16,087 nucleotides of DNA from Planctomycetota bacterium (GTDB lineage Bacteria > Planctomycetota > Planctomycetia > Pirellulales > Pirellulaceae): NCBI GenBank assembly GCA_024277285.1, contig JAJRVM010000320.1, forward strand, positions 1 to 16,087. The letters are read 5' to 3'. The notes beneath the pieces are model-generated. The model did no database searches, was not told the origin of the DNA, and was given only the letters and a program-made list of their open reading frames with translations. Positions 1-7,943 of the stretch are shown piece after piece. The stretch's first letter is position 1. Each line of letters starts with the position of its first letter. A program made the position numbers and the translations under genes.

Positions 1-28
1 AGATCGATCGGGATGGGGAATTCGTCCG
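1..28. repeat. Direct repeat, copy 1
   Basis: The 17 bases AGATCGATCGGGATGGG at 1-17 recur exactly at 222-238. The following 11 bases match at 8 positions between the copies. The copy touches the window edge, so its true left limit is unknown. Confidence 0.6.
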
Positions 29-221
29 CGCGTCCGTGCCACTGCTCATTCCGTACGTCCTCCAACAGCATTCCCCCCAGCAAAGTCACACATCGATGCC
101 AACACGCAAACGCCAAGTTGAGCAGTGTGACGCGGCGATCGAGCTACCATTGGAAAACGGTTCGCCGGTTCGCACTGCGTGCAGTGTGCGGCGGTGTGTT
201 GGTTATGCGTTTGGTAGTGCC

Positions 222-249
222 AGATCGATCGGGATGGGAAACTCGTTCG
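222..249. repeat. Direct repeat, copy 2
   Basis: This is the second copy of AGATCGATCGGGATGGG, starting 221 bp after the first and in the same orientation, with a similar flank reading AAACTCGTTCG. It contains the self-complementary core ATCGAT. Function is unknown; a duplicated regulatory site or a remnant of a dispersed repeat are both possible. Confidence 0.6.
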
Positions 250-671
250 AGCATGCAGTGGTACACGAACGCAAGAATTCTACAAAACCCTCAAAGAAAC
301 TCACAATAATCGCTGCCGATCCACGAATAGCTTTTCTAAACCGACTGGGACGCCGGCCCGGTCAATGACGCAACTGGCTGGCGCTTAGCAGCAGAGCCTA
401 TTGCGTGTCGGGTAAGAGCCACAACACGCGTTAATTACTGCTTCGCTCGCGCGAGTGAACGCGCAACATTCCTCGCACCGGCGGTTCTAACGATGCCAGA
501 AAACCAGTCCCAAACGGACGGTGGCCGAATCGCATTGACGGTGCGTCAGGCAGTGGCAACCGTCGAAATGCGTCTTCCCGAATCTCTATCCTACCCGAAA
601 TCGAGCCGGCGAACTTTCTTTGTTTTTTGGCCACGATGCCGCTACCGATTGCTGTGGTGGCAAAAAAAGCG

Positions 672-680
672 TGTTACAAT
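672..680 (+). promoter_or_regulatory. Possible extended -10 promoter for the MoxR cluster
   Basis: TGTTACAAT matches the extended -10 pattern TGnTAnaaT. An A-tract lies directly upstream at 662-668. The nearest -35-like hexamer is TTGCTG at 649-654, but its 20-nt spacer is longer than optimal, so the extended TG would have to compensate. Transcription from here would give a leader of roughly 240 nt before the MoxR gene. This is a consensus-based guess. Confidence 0.3.
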
Positions 681-929
681 GGCGCCGCGAACAGCAACGC
701 CTTGGCGCCGACCACAGGGCACGGCGTTGCTCTTGTCGACAGCGAAGCGCGCGTCTTGCAGCGGTGTCACGGGCAGCGGCGTCATTGGACAGGCAAAACG
801 CAGAGGAACAGAGCCCTTCTCGATTGCTCGTCAACTCAGCCACGCTATTGTGCGCAGGTACGCCGCAACTGGTGCCGCGATCGATTGACGTAAACCGCCC
901 AACCATCTATCAGTGAGTGATGACTTATC

Positions 930-2015
930 ATGGCGAGCGATTTTCAAGCCCCGCAGTCTTCTGCCCCTGACCCAGGAACGCCTGACAGTACACTCTCGCG
1001 TGACGCATCGTCAATTTCCGAATCATTGCATCAAGACGATGTCGCAGCGATCGACCAATTGCGTGGTGCGTACGATTCTCTGTGCAACGAATTGGGGCGC
1101 ATTATTATTGGCCAGCAAGAGGTGGTCGAGAAGCTTGCCATCTGCTTATTCGCCGGTGGGCATGCTTTGCTAATGGGCGTTCCTGGCTTGGCCAAGACGT
1201 TGTTGGTCAGCCGTCTCGCCGAGACAATGTCGCTTGACTTCAGCCGAATCCAATTCACACCCGACCTGATGCCGATGGACATCACGGGTACCGACATTTT
1301 GCAAGAGGCGCCTGGGCAGAAGCGGGAATTCGAGTTTGTCAAAGGACCGGTCTTTGCCAATATCGTCTTGGCTGACGAGATCAACCGAGCCCCGGCCAAG
1401 ACGCAAGCGGCGATGCTCGAGGCCATGCAGGAACACAAGGTCACGGTGGTCGGCAGAACCTATCCGCTGGCCCCTCCCTTTTTCGTGTTGGCCACGCAAA
1501 ATCCGATCGAACAGGAAGGGACGTACCCGCTGCCCGAAGCGCAGTTAGACCGATTCATGTTTCTGATCGAAGTGGACTATCCGGATCGCGCCGAGGAGAT
1601 TGAAATCGCACGGACCACGACCGGCCAAGAACTGCCAACACTCGACAAGATCCTCAATGGCACTCAAGTCTTAGAGTTCCAAGCCTTGGTACGTCGCGTT
1701 CCGGTGCCGGAGCACATTTACGAGTTTGCGGCCGATCTGGCTCGGCAAACTCGCCCCAAGAGCCAAGAGGCGCCGGAATGGCTCAAGCCGCTTGTCGCCT
1801 GGGGCGCCGGGCCGCGTGCGGTCCAGTATCTGGTTTTGGGTGCGAAAGCGCGCGCCGCACTGCGCGGCAGCTACATGGTGGGACTGGAGGACGTGATCGC
1901 CGTCGCCCAACCCGTGTTAACGCACCGGGTAATTACGACGTTTGCGGCCGAATCGGAAGGAATCAGCAGCCGAGACGTCGTGAAGCGATTGGTGGACGAA
2001 CTGTCGGCGACCTGA
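930..2015 (+). CDS. MoxR-family AAA+ ATPase
   Basis: This 361-residue protein is a MoxR-type AAA+ ATPase, a cytoplasmic ATP-driven chaperone-like enzyme thought to remodel or load cofactors into partner complexes, often with VWA proteins. The Walker A motif GVPGLAKT is at residues 83-90, the Walker B segment IVLADE at 145-150, the sensor 1 region LATQN at 187-191, the arginine-finger stretch LPEAQLDRF at 201-209 and a sensor 2 type GPR at 294-296. Length and order fit the AAA_3 plus lid family. Residues 1-35 are a low-complexity, Ser/Pro/Asp-rich extension before the conserved core. The ATG at 930 has no strong Shine-Dalgarno, only a GTGAG-like stretch upstream. It is the first gene of a cluster with DUF58 and two VWA membrane proteins, the classical MoxR partners. 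Family assignment is secure; the client is not known. Confidence 0.97.
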   Translation: MASDFQAPQSSAPDPGTPDSTLSRDASSISESLHQDDVAAIDQLRGAYDSLCNELGRIIIGQQEVVEKLAICLFAGGHALLMGVPGLAKTLLVSRLAETMSLDFSRIQFTPDLMPMDITGTDILQEAPGQKREFEFVKGPVFANIVLADEINRAPAKTQAAMLEAMQEHKVTVVGRTYPLAPPFFVLATQNPIEQEGTYPLPEAQLDRFMFLIEVDYPDRAEEIEIARTTTGQELPTLDKILNGTQVLEFQALVRRVPVPEHIYEFAADLARQTRPKSQEAPEWLKPLVAWGAGPRAVQYLVLGAKARAALRGSYMVGLEDVIAVAQPVLTHRVITTFAAESEGISSRDVVKRLVDELSAT

Positions 2016-2090
2016 CCCGCGCGGCGCGGCAGCGTGACCGATCGAATCGTATCGATAGGTGGGTAATAGAAGAGATAGACATCTGGTAGT

Positions 2091-2107
2091 GGGAGGCCCT
2101 TGGTTTG
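2091..2107 (+). promoter_or_regulatory. Shine-Dalgarno fixing a TTG start
   Basis: GGGAGG at 2091-2096 stands 8 nt before the TTG at 2105-2107. This is one of the best ribosome binding sites in the window, and it supports a non-ATG start for the DUF58 gene because no ATG lies near the conserved N-terminus. Confidence 0.75.
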
Positions 2108-3004
2108 ACGGAACAGGTACATCGCGACTACCTGGAACCTGCCGTATTGGCGCGGCTGGCGGCGTTGCCGTTGGACGCTCGGTTCCCCATGCTAGGCAAC
2201 GTATCGGGCCGCCATCGCAGCCCGATACGAGGATCGAGTGTGGAGTTTTCGGAGTACCGCAAATACGTCCCCGGCGATGACACGCGGCGACTCGACTGGC
2301 GTGCCTACGCTCGAAGCGACCGTTTTTTCATCAAAGAATTTGAAGCCGACACGAATCTGCGTTTGTGTCTGATCATCGATACCAGCGGGTCGATGCAATA
2401 TGCCAACGGCGGTTTGACGAAACTGGATTACGCGCGCCGCATCGCCGGCACGTTGGCATACCTCGCAGCGCGCCAAGGCGACGCCGTGGGACTCTACTGT
2501 GCCGGCGCCGATTTAGTCCGAGAAATCCCTCCGAAACGTAATGCCGCCCACTTGCGGCACATCTTGGACCAAATTGGGAGCGTGCAGGCGGCCGGAGAAA
2601 CCGGGCTCTGCAAAACGCTTCACCAGGCAGCCGAGCGTGTTCAGCAGCGCGCATTGATCGTGATCATATCCGACCTATTCGTCCCACCCGACCAACTGCG
2701 TGGTGCCTTTCAACACTTGCATTATCGTAAACATGACGTGGCGTTGTTTCATTTGATGGAAAGGAACGAACTCGAGTTCGATTTTGACCGGCCGGTTCGC
2801 TTTTTGGATCTGGAAGGTGGCCCCGCCGTGCTAGCCGACCCAACCGTCATTGCGCGCCAATACCACCGATCCTTGGCACGTTACCTTGAGGGGCTTGACC
2901 AAGCCGTACGGGACACCATGGTTGATTACCGGCGTGTTTCGATCGACCAGTCATATGCCGACGTACTCGCGCGATTCCTGTTGGCGCGAACGCGTGGAAA
3001 ATGA
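2105..3004 (+). CDS. DUF58 domain protein with VWA-like fold
   Basis: This 299-residue protein belongs to the DUF58 family, partners of MoxR ATPases. The family signature is visible at residues 44-80 as SSVEFSEYRKYVPGDDTRRLDW followed by AYARSDRFFIKEFE (residues split here for length). A VWA-type metal-binding site follows: D92-x-S94-x-S96 in IDTSGSMQ, with T166 and the ISD at 188-190 as candidate second and third loops. There is no signal peptide or membrane segment, so it should be cytoplasmic or peripherally associated. Translation starts at TTG 2105, supported by GGGAGG upstream. It lies 89 bp after the MoxR gene and 63 bp before the BatA-type gene, which fits one transcript. DUF58 proteins are inferred adaptors linking MoxR to membrane targets; the target here is probably one of the neighbouring VWA membrane proteins. 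Confidence 0.95.
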   Translation: MTEQVHRDYLEPAVLARLAALPLDARFPMLGNVSGRHRSPIRGSSVEFSEYRKYVPGDDTRRLDWRAYARSDRFFIKEFEADTNLRLCLIIDTSGSMQYANGGLTKLDYARRIAGTLAYLAARQGDAVGLYCAGADLVREIPPKRNAAHLRHILDQIGSVQAAGETGLCKTLHQAAERVQQRALIVIISDLFVPPDQLRGAFQHLHYRKHDVALFHLMERNELEFDFDRPVRFLDLEGGPAVLADPTVIARQYHRSLARYLEGLDQAVRDTMVDYRRVSIDQSYADVLARFLLARTRGK

Positions 3005-3048
3005 ACGATAGCATTTCGACCGTTCCCGCACCGGTGTCGGGAAGCTAA
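3001..3048 (+). other. Fifteen-codon mini-ORF and stem-loop between DUF58 and BatA genes
   Basis: An ATG at 3001 overlaps the DUF58 stop codon as ATGA and opens a 15-codon frame (MNDSISTVPAPVSGS) ending in TAA at 3046-3048, 19 nt before the next gene. Within it lies a stem-loop: TTCCCG at 3023-3028 pairs with CGGGAA at 3038-3043 around a 9-nt loop. There is no T-run, so it is not a standard terminator. It could couple translation to the next gene, or be chance. Confidence 0.25.
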
Positions 3049-3067
3049 TTGCGGTAGTGATTCACTT

Positions 3068-5083
3068 ATGACATTTCTCCAACCCATCTTGCTCGCCGCA
3101 CTGCCGTTAGTGGCATTGCCGATCGTGATTCACTTGATCAATCGGCAGCGGCACCGGACGATTCCGTGGGGGGCGATGATGTTCTTGCTTGATGCCAAAC
3201 GGATGACGCGTGGCATCGCTCGGCTGCGTTACTGGTTGATCATGGCCATGCGGATGCTGGCCATCGCCACATTGATTTTCGCCGTGGCGCGGCCTTTGGC
3301 CAGCGGCCGCATGGGGTTGGCGTTTGGCGGTGCTCCCGACACCACGGTCATCGTCTTGGACCGGTCAGCGAGCATGCAGCAACAGGATATTGCATCAGGC
3401 ACGACCAAGCAGACGGCGGCGCTGCGAAAACTGTCCGAGCTAATGCGCACGTTGGGGCGATCGCCCCACGTCGTATTGATCGAGAATGTGGCCAACCGCC
3501 CCCTGCCGGTCGAATCACCCGAAGCCTTGTTGCACTTGCCCGCCGTGACCCCCACTGACACGGGCGCAGACCTGCCAGCGATGCTGCAAACGGTACATGA
3601 TTATCTCGTTGCCAACCAATCGGGGCGAACCGACATCTGGATATGTTCCGATATGCAGGCCTCCGATTGGCAACTGGATGATGGTCGATGGCGTGGATTA
3701 CGTGATGGATTCGCTCCGATGGAAGGCGTACGATTCTATATCCTCTCGTATCCCGACACCGCCACAAACAACCTGTCGGTACGTGTGGAAAAGGCTCGCC
3801 TTGGCCTGGTTGGCGACCGGACGCAGCTCGTATTGGACGTTGTGGTGCGTAGGGCCAAGGCCGACGCCACGCCGACCAACGTGCCGATCGAGTTCGTCAT
3901 CAATGGTGCGCGATCGGTCGTCAATATCGAGATGACGGACATTGAATACCAGTTACAGGGACATACGCTTGCACTTGGCGAGGGATCGCGCAGTGGCTGG
4001 GGGTACGTCGAATTGCCCGCGGACGCGAACCTGCACGACAACCGATTCTATTTCGTTTTCGGCGATCCTCCCGAGCGTCATACCGCGATCGTATCGACCG
4101 ATTCCCGAGTGGCCCACGCGATGCAAATCGCTGCCACGTCGCCGGTCGATCCAACGCTATCGTATACCGCCAACATCTTCACGCCGACACAACTCGCCAG
4201 TCTCAAGTGGGAAAAAACATCGCTGATACTCTGGCAAGCACCTCTTCCCGAGGGAACGGTTGCTCAGCAGCTGAGCCAGTTTGTGGAGAGCGGCCGCCCG
4301 GTTTTGTTTTTCCCTCCGGCACAACCCAACAACACGGCGTGGTCGGGATTTCGCTGGGATGCGTGGCAAGCGGCCGATGCCGACAAACCCTTGCGTTTGC
4401 AAACGTGGCGCGGTGATAGTGATTTATTGCAGCATACGCAAAGCGGTGTATCACTGCCGCTCGGTAAACTGAAAATCTTCCGCTACTGCACGGTCGACGG
4501 CAAAGGTCAACCTCTTGCCACACTCGACAACGGCGTCACGCTGTTGCAACGAAGCTCGTTGGGCGGTGGCACGTTCTACTTCTGTGCAACACTGCCCCGT
4601 TTGTCCGAATCGACCATGCTGCGTGACGGAGTGGCATTCTATGTCATGCTGCACCGCGCTTTAGAAACAGGCGCCGCAACACTTGGCAAAGTCCGGCAGC
4701 TGGCCGCCGGCAGCCCCACGGCTCAAGAGATTGCTTCGTGGAAACTCCTCTCTACCGCGCCAGCTGGATCGTTTTCTTCTGACCGAACGTTATTTGCCGC
4801 GGCGTACCAGAACAAAGATCGGCTGGTTGCCATGAATCGCCCGGCCAGCGAAGACGCCGCCGCACCTATCGACGTACAGCAAATTGACAAGCTCTTTCAT
4901 GGACTGCACTACCGGACGGTGAAGGAAGAGATCGGCAGCACGTCTGCGTTGGCCAGTGAAATATGGCGTCTGTTCGTTTTCCTCATGGGCGCCGCTTTGA
5001 TCATCGAGGCAGTCCTCTGCTTGCCCGAGCGCAAGTTGACGTACGGCACCCGCACAGCCGCGCAAACGGAACCGGTCCCATGA
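3068..5083 (+). CDS. BatA-type VWA membrane protein
   Basis: This 671-residue protein starts with the BatA N-terminal domain: a first membrane helix at about residues 4-23, the typical IPWGAMMFL motif at 32-40 and a second helix at about 56-75. A VWA domain follows with the metal-binding pattern D98-R-S100-A-S102, T165 in TDTGAD and D195 in ICSDMQ, so all three MIDAS loops appear present. Residues about 338-418 look like the glutamine-amidotransferase-like fold found in this class, without a nucleophilic Cys. A last helix spans about 632-651, with a short tail. Most of the protein should therefore be held at the membrane between helices 2 and 3. The ATG at 3068 has only a weak GGTAGTGA-like binding site. 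The stop overlaps the next gene's start as ATGA. The family is a presumed MoxR partner in the cell envelope; precise function is unknown. Confidence 0.92.
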   Translation: MTFLQPILLAALPLVALPIVIHLINRQRHRTIPWGAMMFLLDAKRMTRGIARLRYWLIMAMRMLAIATLIFAVARPLASGRMGLAFGGAPDTTVIVLDRSASMQQQDIASGTTKQTAALRKLSELMRTLGRSPHVVLIENVANRPLPVESPEALLHLPAVTPTDTGADLPAMLQTVHDYLVANQSGRTDIWICSDMQASDWQLDDGRWRGLRDGFAPMEGVRFYILSYPDTATNNLSVRVEKARLGLVGDRTQLVLDVVVRRAKADATPTNVPIEFVINGARSVVNIEMTDIEYQLQGHTLALGEGSRSGWGYVELPADANLHDNRFYFVFGDPPERHTAIVSTDSRVAHAMQIAATSPVDPTLSYTANIFTPTQLASLKWEKTSLILWQAPLPEGTVAQQLSQFVESGRPVLFFPPAQPNNTAWSGFRWDAWQAADADKPLRLQTWRGDSDLLQHTQSGVSLPLGKLKIFRYCTVDGKGQPLATLDNGVTLLQRSSLGGGTFYFCATLPRLSESTMLRDGVAFYVMLHRALETGAATLGKVRQLAAGSPTAQEIASWKLLSTAPAGSFSSDRTLFAAAYQNKDRLVAMNRPASEDAAAPIDVQQIDKLFHGLHYRTVKEEIGSTSALASEIWRLFVFLMGAALIIEAVLCLPERKLTYGTRTAAQTEPVP

Positions 5084-7269
5084 TCCATGGTCTCTCTTTT
5101 GCTTGGACTCCTTGGAGCCTCACGACCGGCATTCTGCTGGTCGTGATCGCCGCGTTCTTGTGCGCCCTGGCGTGGCGTCGAAGTGGGTACGCGCCGCGCG
5201 TCGGTCTGCTCGAATTACTGCGTCTGGTGATCGTCGTCATGGTGGCCATCACGTTGAACCAACCGGAGTGGCTCGAACAATATGTCCCCGAGCAACAACC
5301 GACGCTGGTGGTCCTGCTCGACCAGTCAGGCAGCATGCAAACGATTGACATGGCGGGTGACGGCAACGACCAACTGGTCTCGCGTGAGGCTTGGGCAGCG
5401 CAATTGGCCGCCCCGGCCCAATGGGAGCAGGTGGGTAACAAGCTGGACGTCGTTGTGGAGCCGTTCTCGTCATCGTTGAGCACACCGACAGACGGCACCG
5501 ATTTGAATGCCGCATTGGCGGCGACAACGTCCGAACATACCAACCTACGCGCGGTTGTCGTCGTCTCGGACGGTGACTGGAACACAGGCGAATCACCGGT
5601 GCAAGCGGCCAGCCAACTGAAGGTCAAAGGCATCCCCGTTTTCAGCGTTGGCGTTGGTAGCAGCACGCAACTGCCCGATATCGACCTGGTTCGCGTCGAT
5701 GCGCCGACGTTCGGCGTCGTGGGAAAGCCGATACGCATCCCCTTTGTCATTGACTGCATGCTGCCACGTGACTTGGATGTGACCGTCACGCTTACACCCT
5801 CCTCAGGCGAAGCGGTGACGGCTGAGGTGACGTTGCCGGCAATGGGACGATTGGAAGAGACGATCCTATGGACGCCCGCCGAGGTGGGAGAATTCGAGCT
5901 GACGATTGACGTTCCGGCTGATCCGCAGGAAACGCTGACCGATAACAACCAACGTATCGTTCCGATCACGGTTCGTGAAGAAGCGATTAAAGTGCTGTTG
6001 GTCGAGTCGGTGCCGAGGTGGGAATACCGGTACCTGCGTAATGCCTTGGAACGTGACCCCGGCGTCGAGGTATCCTGCCTGTTGTTTCATCCTGGCTTGA
6101 GCAAGGTGGGAGGTGGCCACGGATATCTCAAATCGTTTCCCGGCACGATGGAAGCACTTTCCAAGTTCGATGTATTGTTTCTCGGCGATGTGGGCGTCGG
6201 CGATGGTCAATTGACGACGGAGCAATGCCGTCTGATCAAGGGGCTGGTCGAGCGACAGGCAAGTGGCTTGATACTGATGCCAGGGATGCGTGGACGACAT
6301 TTGTCGTTCGTTGGAACCGACCTGGAGACACTCTATCCCGTCACGCTCGACCCTTCGCAACCACACGGCTGGGGCAGCCGCACCGCCGCGCAGTTCGAGT
6401 TAACGAGCGCCGGCCGCCGTAGCCTGCTCACGCGGCTTGAAGACTCGGAAGATGCGAACGCCGCGCTTTGGGAGTCACTACCCGGCTTCCAATGGTATGC
6501 CGCTGTGGAACGTGCCAAGGTCAACAGCCAGGTCCTGGCCACGCATAAGACCCAACGCAATCAGTACGGCCGCCTCCCCCTGCTAGTGACCAACACGTAC
6601 GGGACAGGGAAAGTGCTGTTCATGGGCACCGATGGCGTCTGGCGGTGGCGTGAAGGGGTCGAGGACAAGTATCACTATCGGTTCTGGGGCCAGGTCGCGC
6701 GCTGGATGGCCTACCAGCGCAGTATGGCGGCGGGCGAGCTGATGCGACTCTATTATACCCCGGACCGGCCTCAAGTGGGGGACAGCGTCACGTTCTATGC
6801 CAATGTCGCGGGGGCCGACGGTGAGCCGTTACAACAGGGCACCGTCGCCTTGCAAGTCGTCTCCCCGCATGGCAAAACCGAAAGTGTCCGTCTGCTGCCG
6901 CGCGGTGACGAATGGGGGTTATTTTCGAATACCTTCATCCCGGAGGAACGTGGCACATTCAAGCTTTCGCTCACCTGCGCAGAGAACGGTGCTACACTCG
7001 ACACCAAACTGGATGTCCAAGGTACGGTCGTGGAACGAATCGGCCGCCCTGCTCGACTCGACGTCTTACAAGAGCTTGCCGACGTCACCGGTGGCCAACT
7101 GATGCGGCCCAGCGAGTTGGAATTGCTATGGGAATCGATCGCTCAATTGCCCGAACCATCGCCTGAAGTCCGCCGGCTACGGCTCTGGTGCCATGTCGCG
7201 TGGGCCAGTTTTCTTGTGTTTTTGTTAGCCATCTTCTGGATAGGCCGTAAAATGGTGGGAACCGTCTAG
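5080..7269 (+). CDS. VWA membrane protein with GATase-like domain
   Basis: This 729-residue membrane protein has two N-terminal helices at about 13-31 and 44-60, a VWA domain from about 75, and a C-terminal helix at about 703-722. The MIDAS residues are D81-x-S83-x-S85 (LDQSGSMQ), T140 in TDGTD and D164 in VVSDGDWN. Residues about 200-298 resemble a CARDB-type beta domain. Residues about 302-425 resemble the class I glutamine-amidotransferase fold, but the nucleophile position sits in LILMPGMRG with no Cys, so it is likely non-catalytic. The start at 5080 is chosen because it forms an ATGA overlap with the previous gene and begins just before the first helix. A longer frame from 4963 would overlap that gene by 120 bp and add an Arg-rich stretch with no support. 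It is the last gene of the first cluster. Confidence 0.9.
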   Translation: MIHGLSFAWTPWSLTTGILLVVIAAFLCALAWRRSGYAPRVGLLELLRLVIVVMVAITLNQPEWLEQYVPEQQPTLVVLLDQSGSMQTIDMAGDGNDQLVSREAWAAQLAAPAQWEQVGNKLDVVVEPFSSSLSTPTDGTDLNAALAATTSEHTNLRAVVVVSDGDWNTGESPVQAASQLKVKGIPVFSVGVGSSTQLPDIDLVRVDAPTFGVVGKPIRIPFVIDCMLPRDLDVTVTLTPSSGEAVTAEVTLPAMGRLEETILWTPAEVGEFELTIDVPADPQETLTDNNQRIVPITVREEAIKVLLVESVPRWEYRYLRNALERDPGVEVSCLLFHPGLSKVGGGHGYLKSFPGTMEALSKFDVLFLGDVGVGDGQLTTEQCRLIKGLVERQASGLILMPGMRGRHLSFVGTDLETLYPVTLDPSQPHGWGSRTAAQFELTSAGRRSLLTRLEDSEDANAALWESLPGFQWYAAVERAKVNSQVLATHKTQRNQYGRLPLLVTNTYGTGKVLFMGTDGVWRWREGVEDKYHYRFWGQVARWMAYQRSMAAGELMRLYYTPDRPQVGDSVTFYANVAGADGEPLQQGTVALQVVSPHGKTESVRLLPRGDEWGLFSNTFIPEERGTFKLSLTCAENGATLDTKLDVQGTVVERIGRPARLDVLQELADVTGGQLMRPSELELLWESIAQLPEPSPEVRRLRLWCHVAWASFLVFLLAIFWIGRKMVGTV

Positions 7270-7314
7270 CTGGACAGCGGGCGTGAGCCGCCCAACGATT
7301 GCGCTGTGAAATCA

Positions 7315-7362
7315 CCAATGACCCAATGACCAAACACCCAATAACGAAATAATGACGAAATC
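7315..7362. repeat. Degenerate CCAATGAC-type tandem repeat
   Basis: CCAATGAC occurs twice back to back (7315-7322 and 7323-7330), followed by related words: ACCCAATAACG at about 7336-7346 and TAATGACGAAATCC at about 7350-7363. It is AT-richer than its surroundings and interrupts no frame. Similar short, degenerate AATGAC/ACGAAATCC blocks are, from memory, common between genes in planctomycete genomes; I could not check this. Confidence 0.45.
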
Positions 7363-7452
7363 CGAAGCCAACAAACGGTGTTCGCACCCGCTTTGTGCAA
7401 GCGCGTCGTTGCGAAACATTCGTAACAGTTTAGCCGAATGAAGTAATGTCGC

Positions 7453-7659
7453 TTTCCAGAGACTCCCATGGGCTTGTCCCATGGGTGAAAACGGCTGGTG
7501 AGCTACCCGCGATGCCAGCTACTCCCCCCTTTCGTCCCCGCCGCCTTCGGCGGCGGGGACGAAAGGGGGCCGTGGATGTGGGGGGAGATGGGACGTCACG
7601 GGTAGCGTACCAATCATCTTCACCCACCGCACAAGGCGGTGGGGGTCGTCCGATGGAAA
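7453..7659. repeat. Composite inverted repeat with covarying arm hairpins (REPIN- or MITE-like)
   Basis: The left arm contains CCCATGGG-CTTGT-CCCATGGG at 7465-7485. On the opposite strand the right arm reads CCCACCGC-CTTGT-GCGGTGGG (7643-7623). Both have an 8-bp stem and the same CTTGT loop, and both are followed by TGAA and then, at identical spacing, GCTACCCG. Over the 29 bases after the hairpin the arms match at 21 positions, and TTTCCA lies outside each hairpin. The stem sequences differ but pairing is kept, which points to selection for structure. Two such units facing each other around a spacer hairpin is the arrangement of REPIN elements mobilised by RAYT (TnpA-REP) enzymes. No transposase gene is in the window. 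It might instead be a structured RNA or a non-autonomous MITE. Confidence 0.65.
7525..7569. repeat. Perfect 21-bp hairpin inside the composite repeat
   Basis: Bases 7525-7545 pair perfectly with 7549-7569 around the loop TTC at 7546-7548. The arms run from CCCCC through TTTCGTCCCC to GCCGCC. There is no T-run on either side, so it is not an intrinsic terminator in the usual sense, although such a stem could stall polymerase or protect a transcript end. It lies at the centre of the two-armed element. Confidence 0.85.
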
Positions 7660-7943
7660 ATGAACTCGGGTGCACGTCCCACTTCAGATGGCTAAACCGT
7701 TACGGAACATCGAATATCGAGCGAGGAGTGCAGAAGTGAAAAGTGCCCTGATGCGATGGCAATGGGACGAATTGGCGTTGACGGGGCAACGCAACGTCAC
7801 GGCGTCAAGGTCACCGCTCTCATCCAGGTCCGTATGGGCTTGTTTCCTTCGGCCTTCTGCGGTTGCTTGTTCGATATTCTGCGGTTCGTTTTCTTCGTAG
7901 AGTTTGAATTCGCGTGAACGGTTACCTTTCAAGAACCTGTGGT

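Larger units (their letters stand above)
1..929. other. Leading region without a convincing gene
   Basis: Several frames are open here, including one on the + strand at 493-888 and one on the - strand at 586-906. They overlap on both strands, carry no recognisable domain or signal peptide, have unusual Arg/Cys/Trp-rich compositions and lack good ribosome binding sites, so I read them as chance frames in GC-rich DNA. What can be supported is a direct repeat (1-28 and 222-249) and a possible promoter at 672-680. The region may also hold the end of an upstream gene's regulatory DNA, but nothing identifies it. Confidence 0.6.

Noticed and set aside
671..684. Resemblance to the 16S rRNA word CTACAATGGCG
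   Set aside because: Only the short word matches (GTGTTACAATGGCGCC); the surrounding sequence does not resemble 16S rRNA.
493..906. Frames on both strands upstream of the MoxR gene
   Set aside because: Mutually overlapping, no domain, odd composition and no binding site; the possible promoter at 672-680 lies inside them.
4963..5079. Longer N-terminus (39 residues) for the second VWA protein
   Set aside because: It would overlap the preceding gene by 120 bp, is Arg-rich with no homology-like features, and the ATG at 5080 gives a classical ATGA coupling directly before the first membrane helix.
7525..7569. Intrinsic terminator of the first cluster
   Set aside because: It has no T-run, lies more than 250 bp after the last stop, and belongs to a symmetrical repeat.
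7446..7739. Open frame of 97 codons across the composite repeat
   Set aside because: It consists of the inverted arms and the 21-bp hairpin; the reverse strand is equally open. The openness follows from the repeat, not coding.
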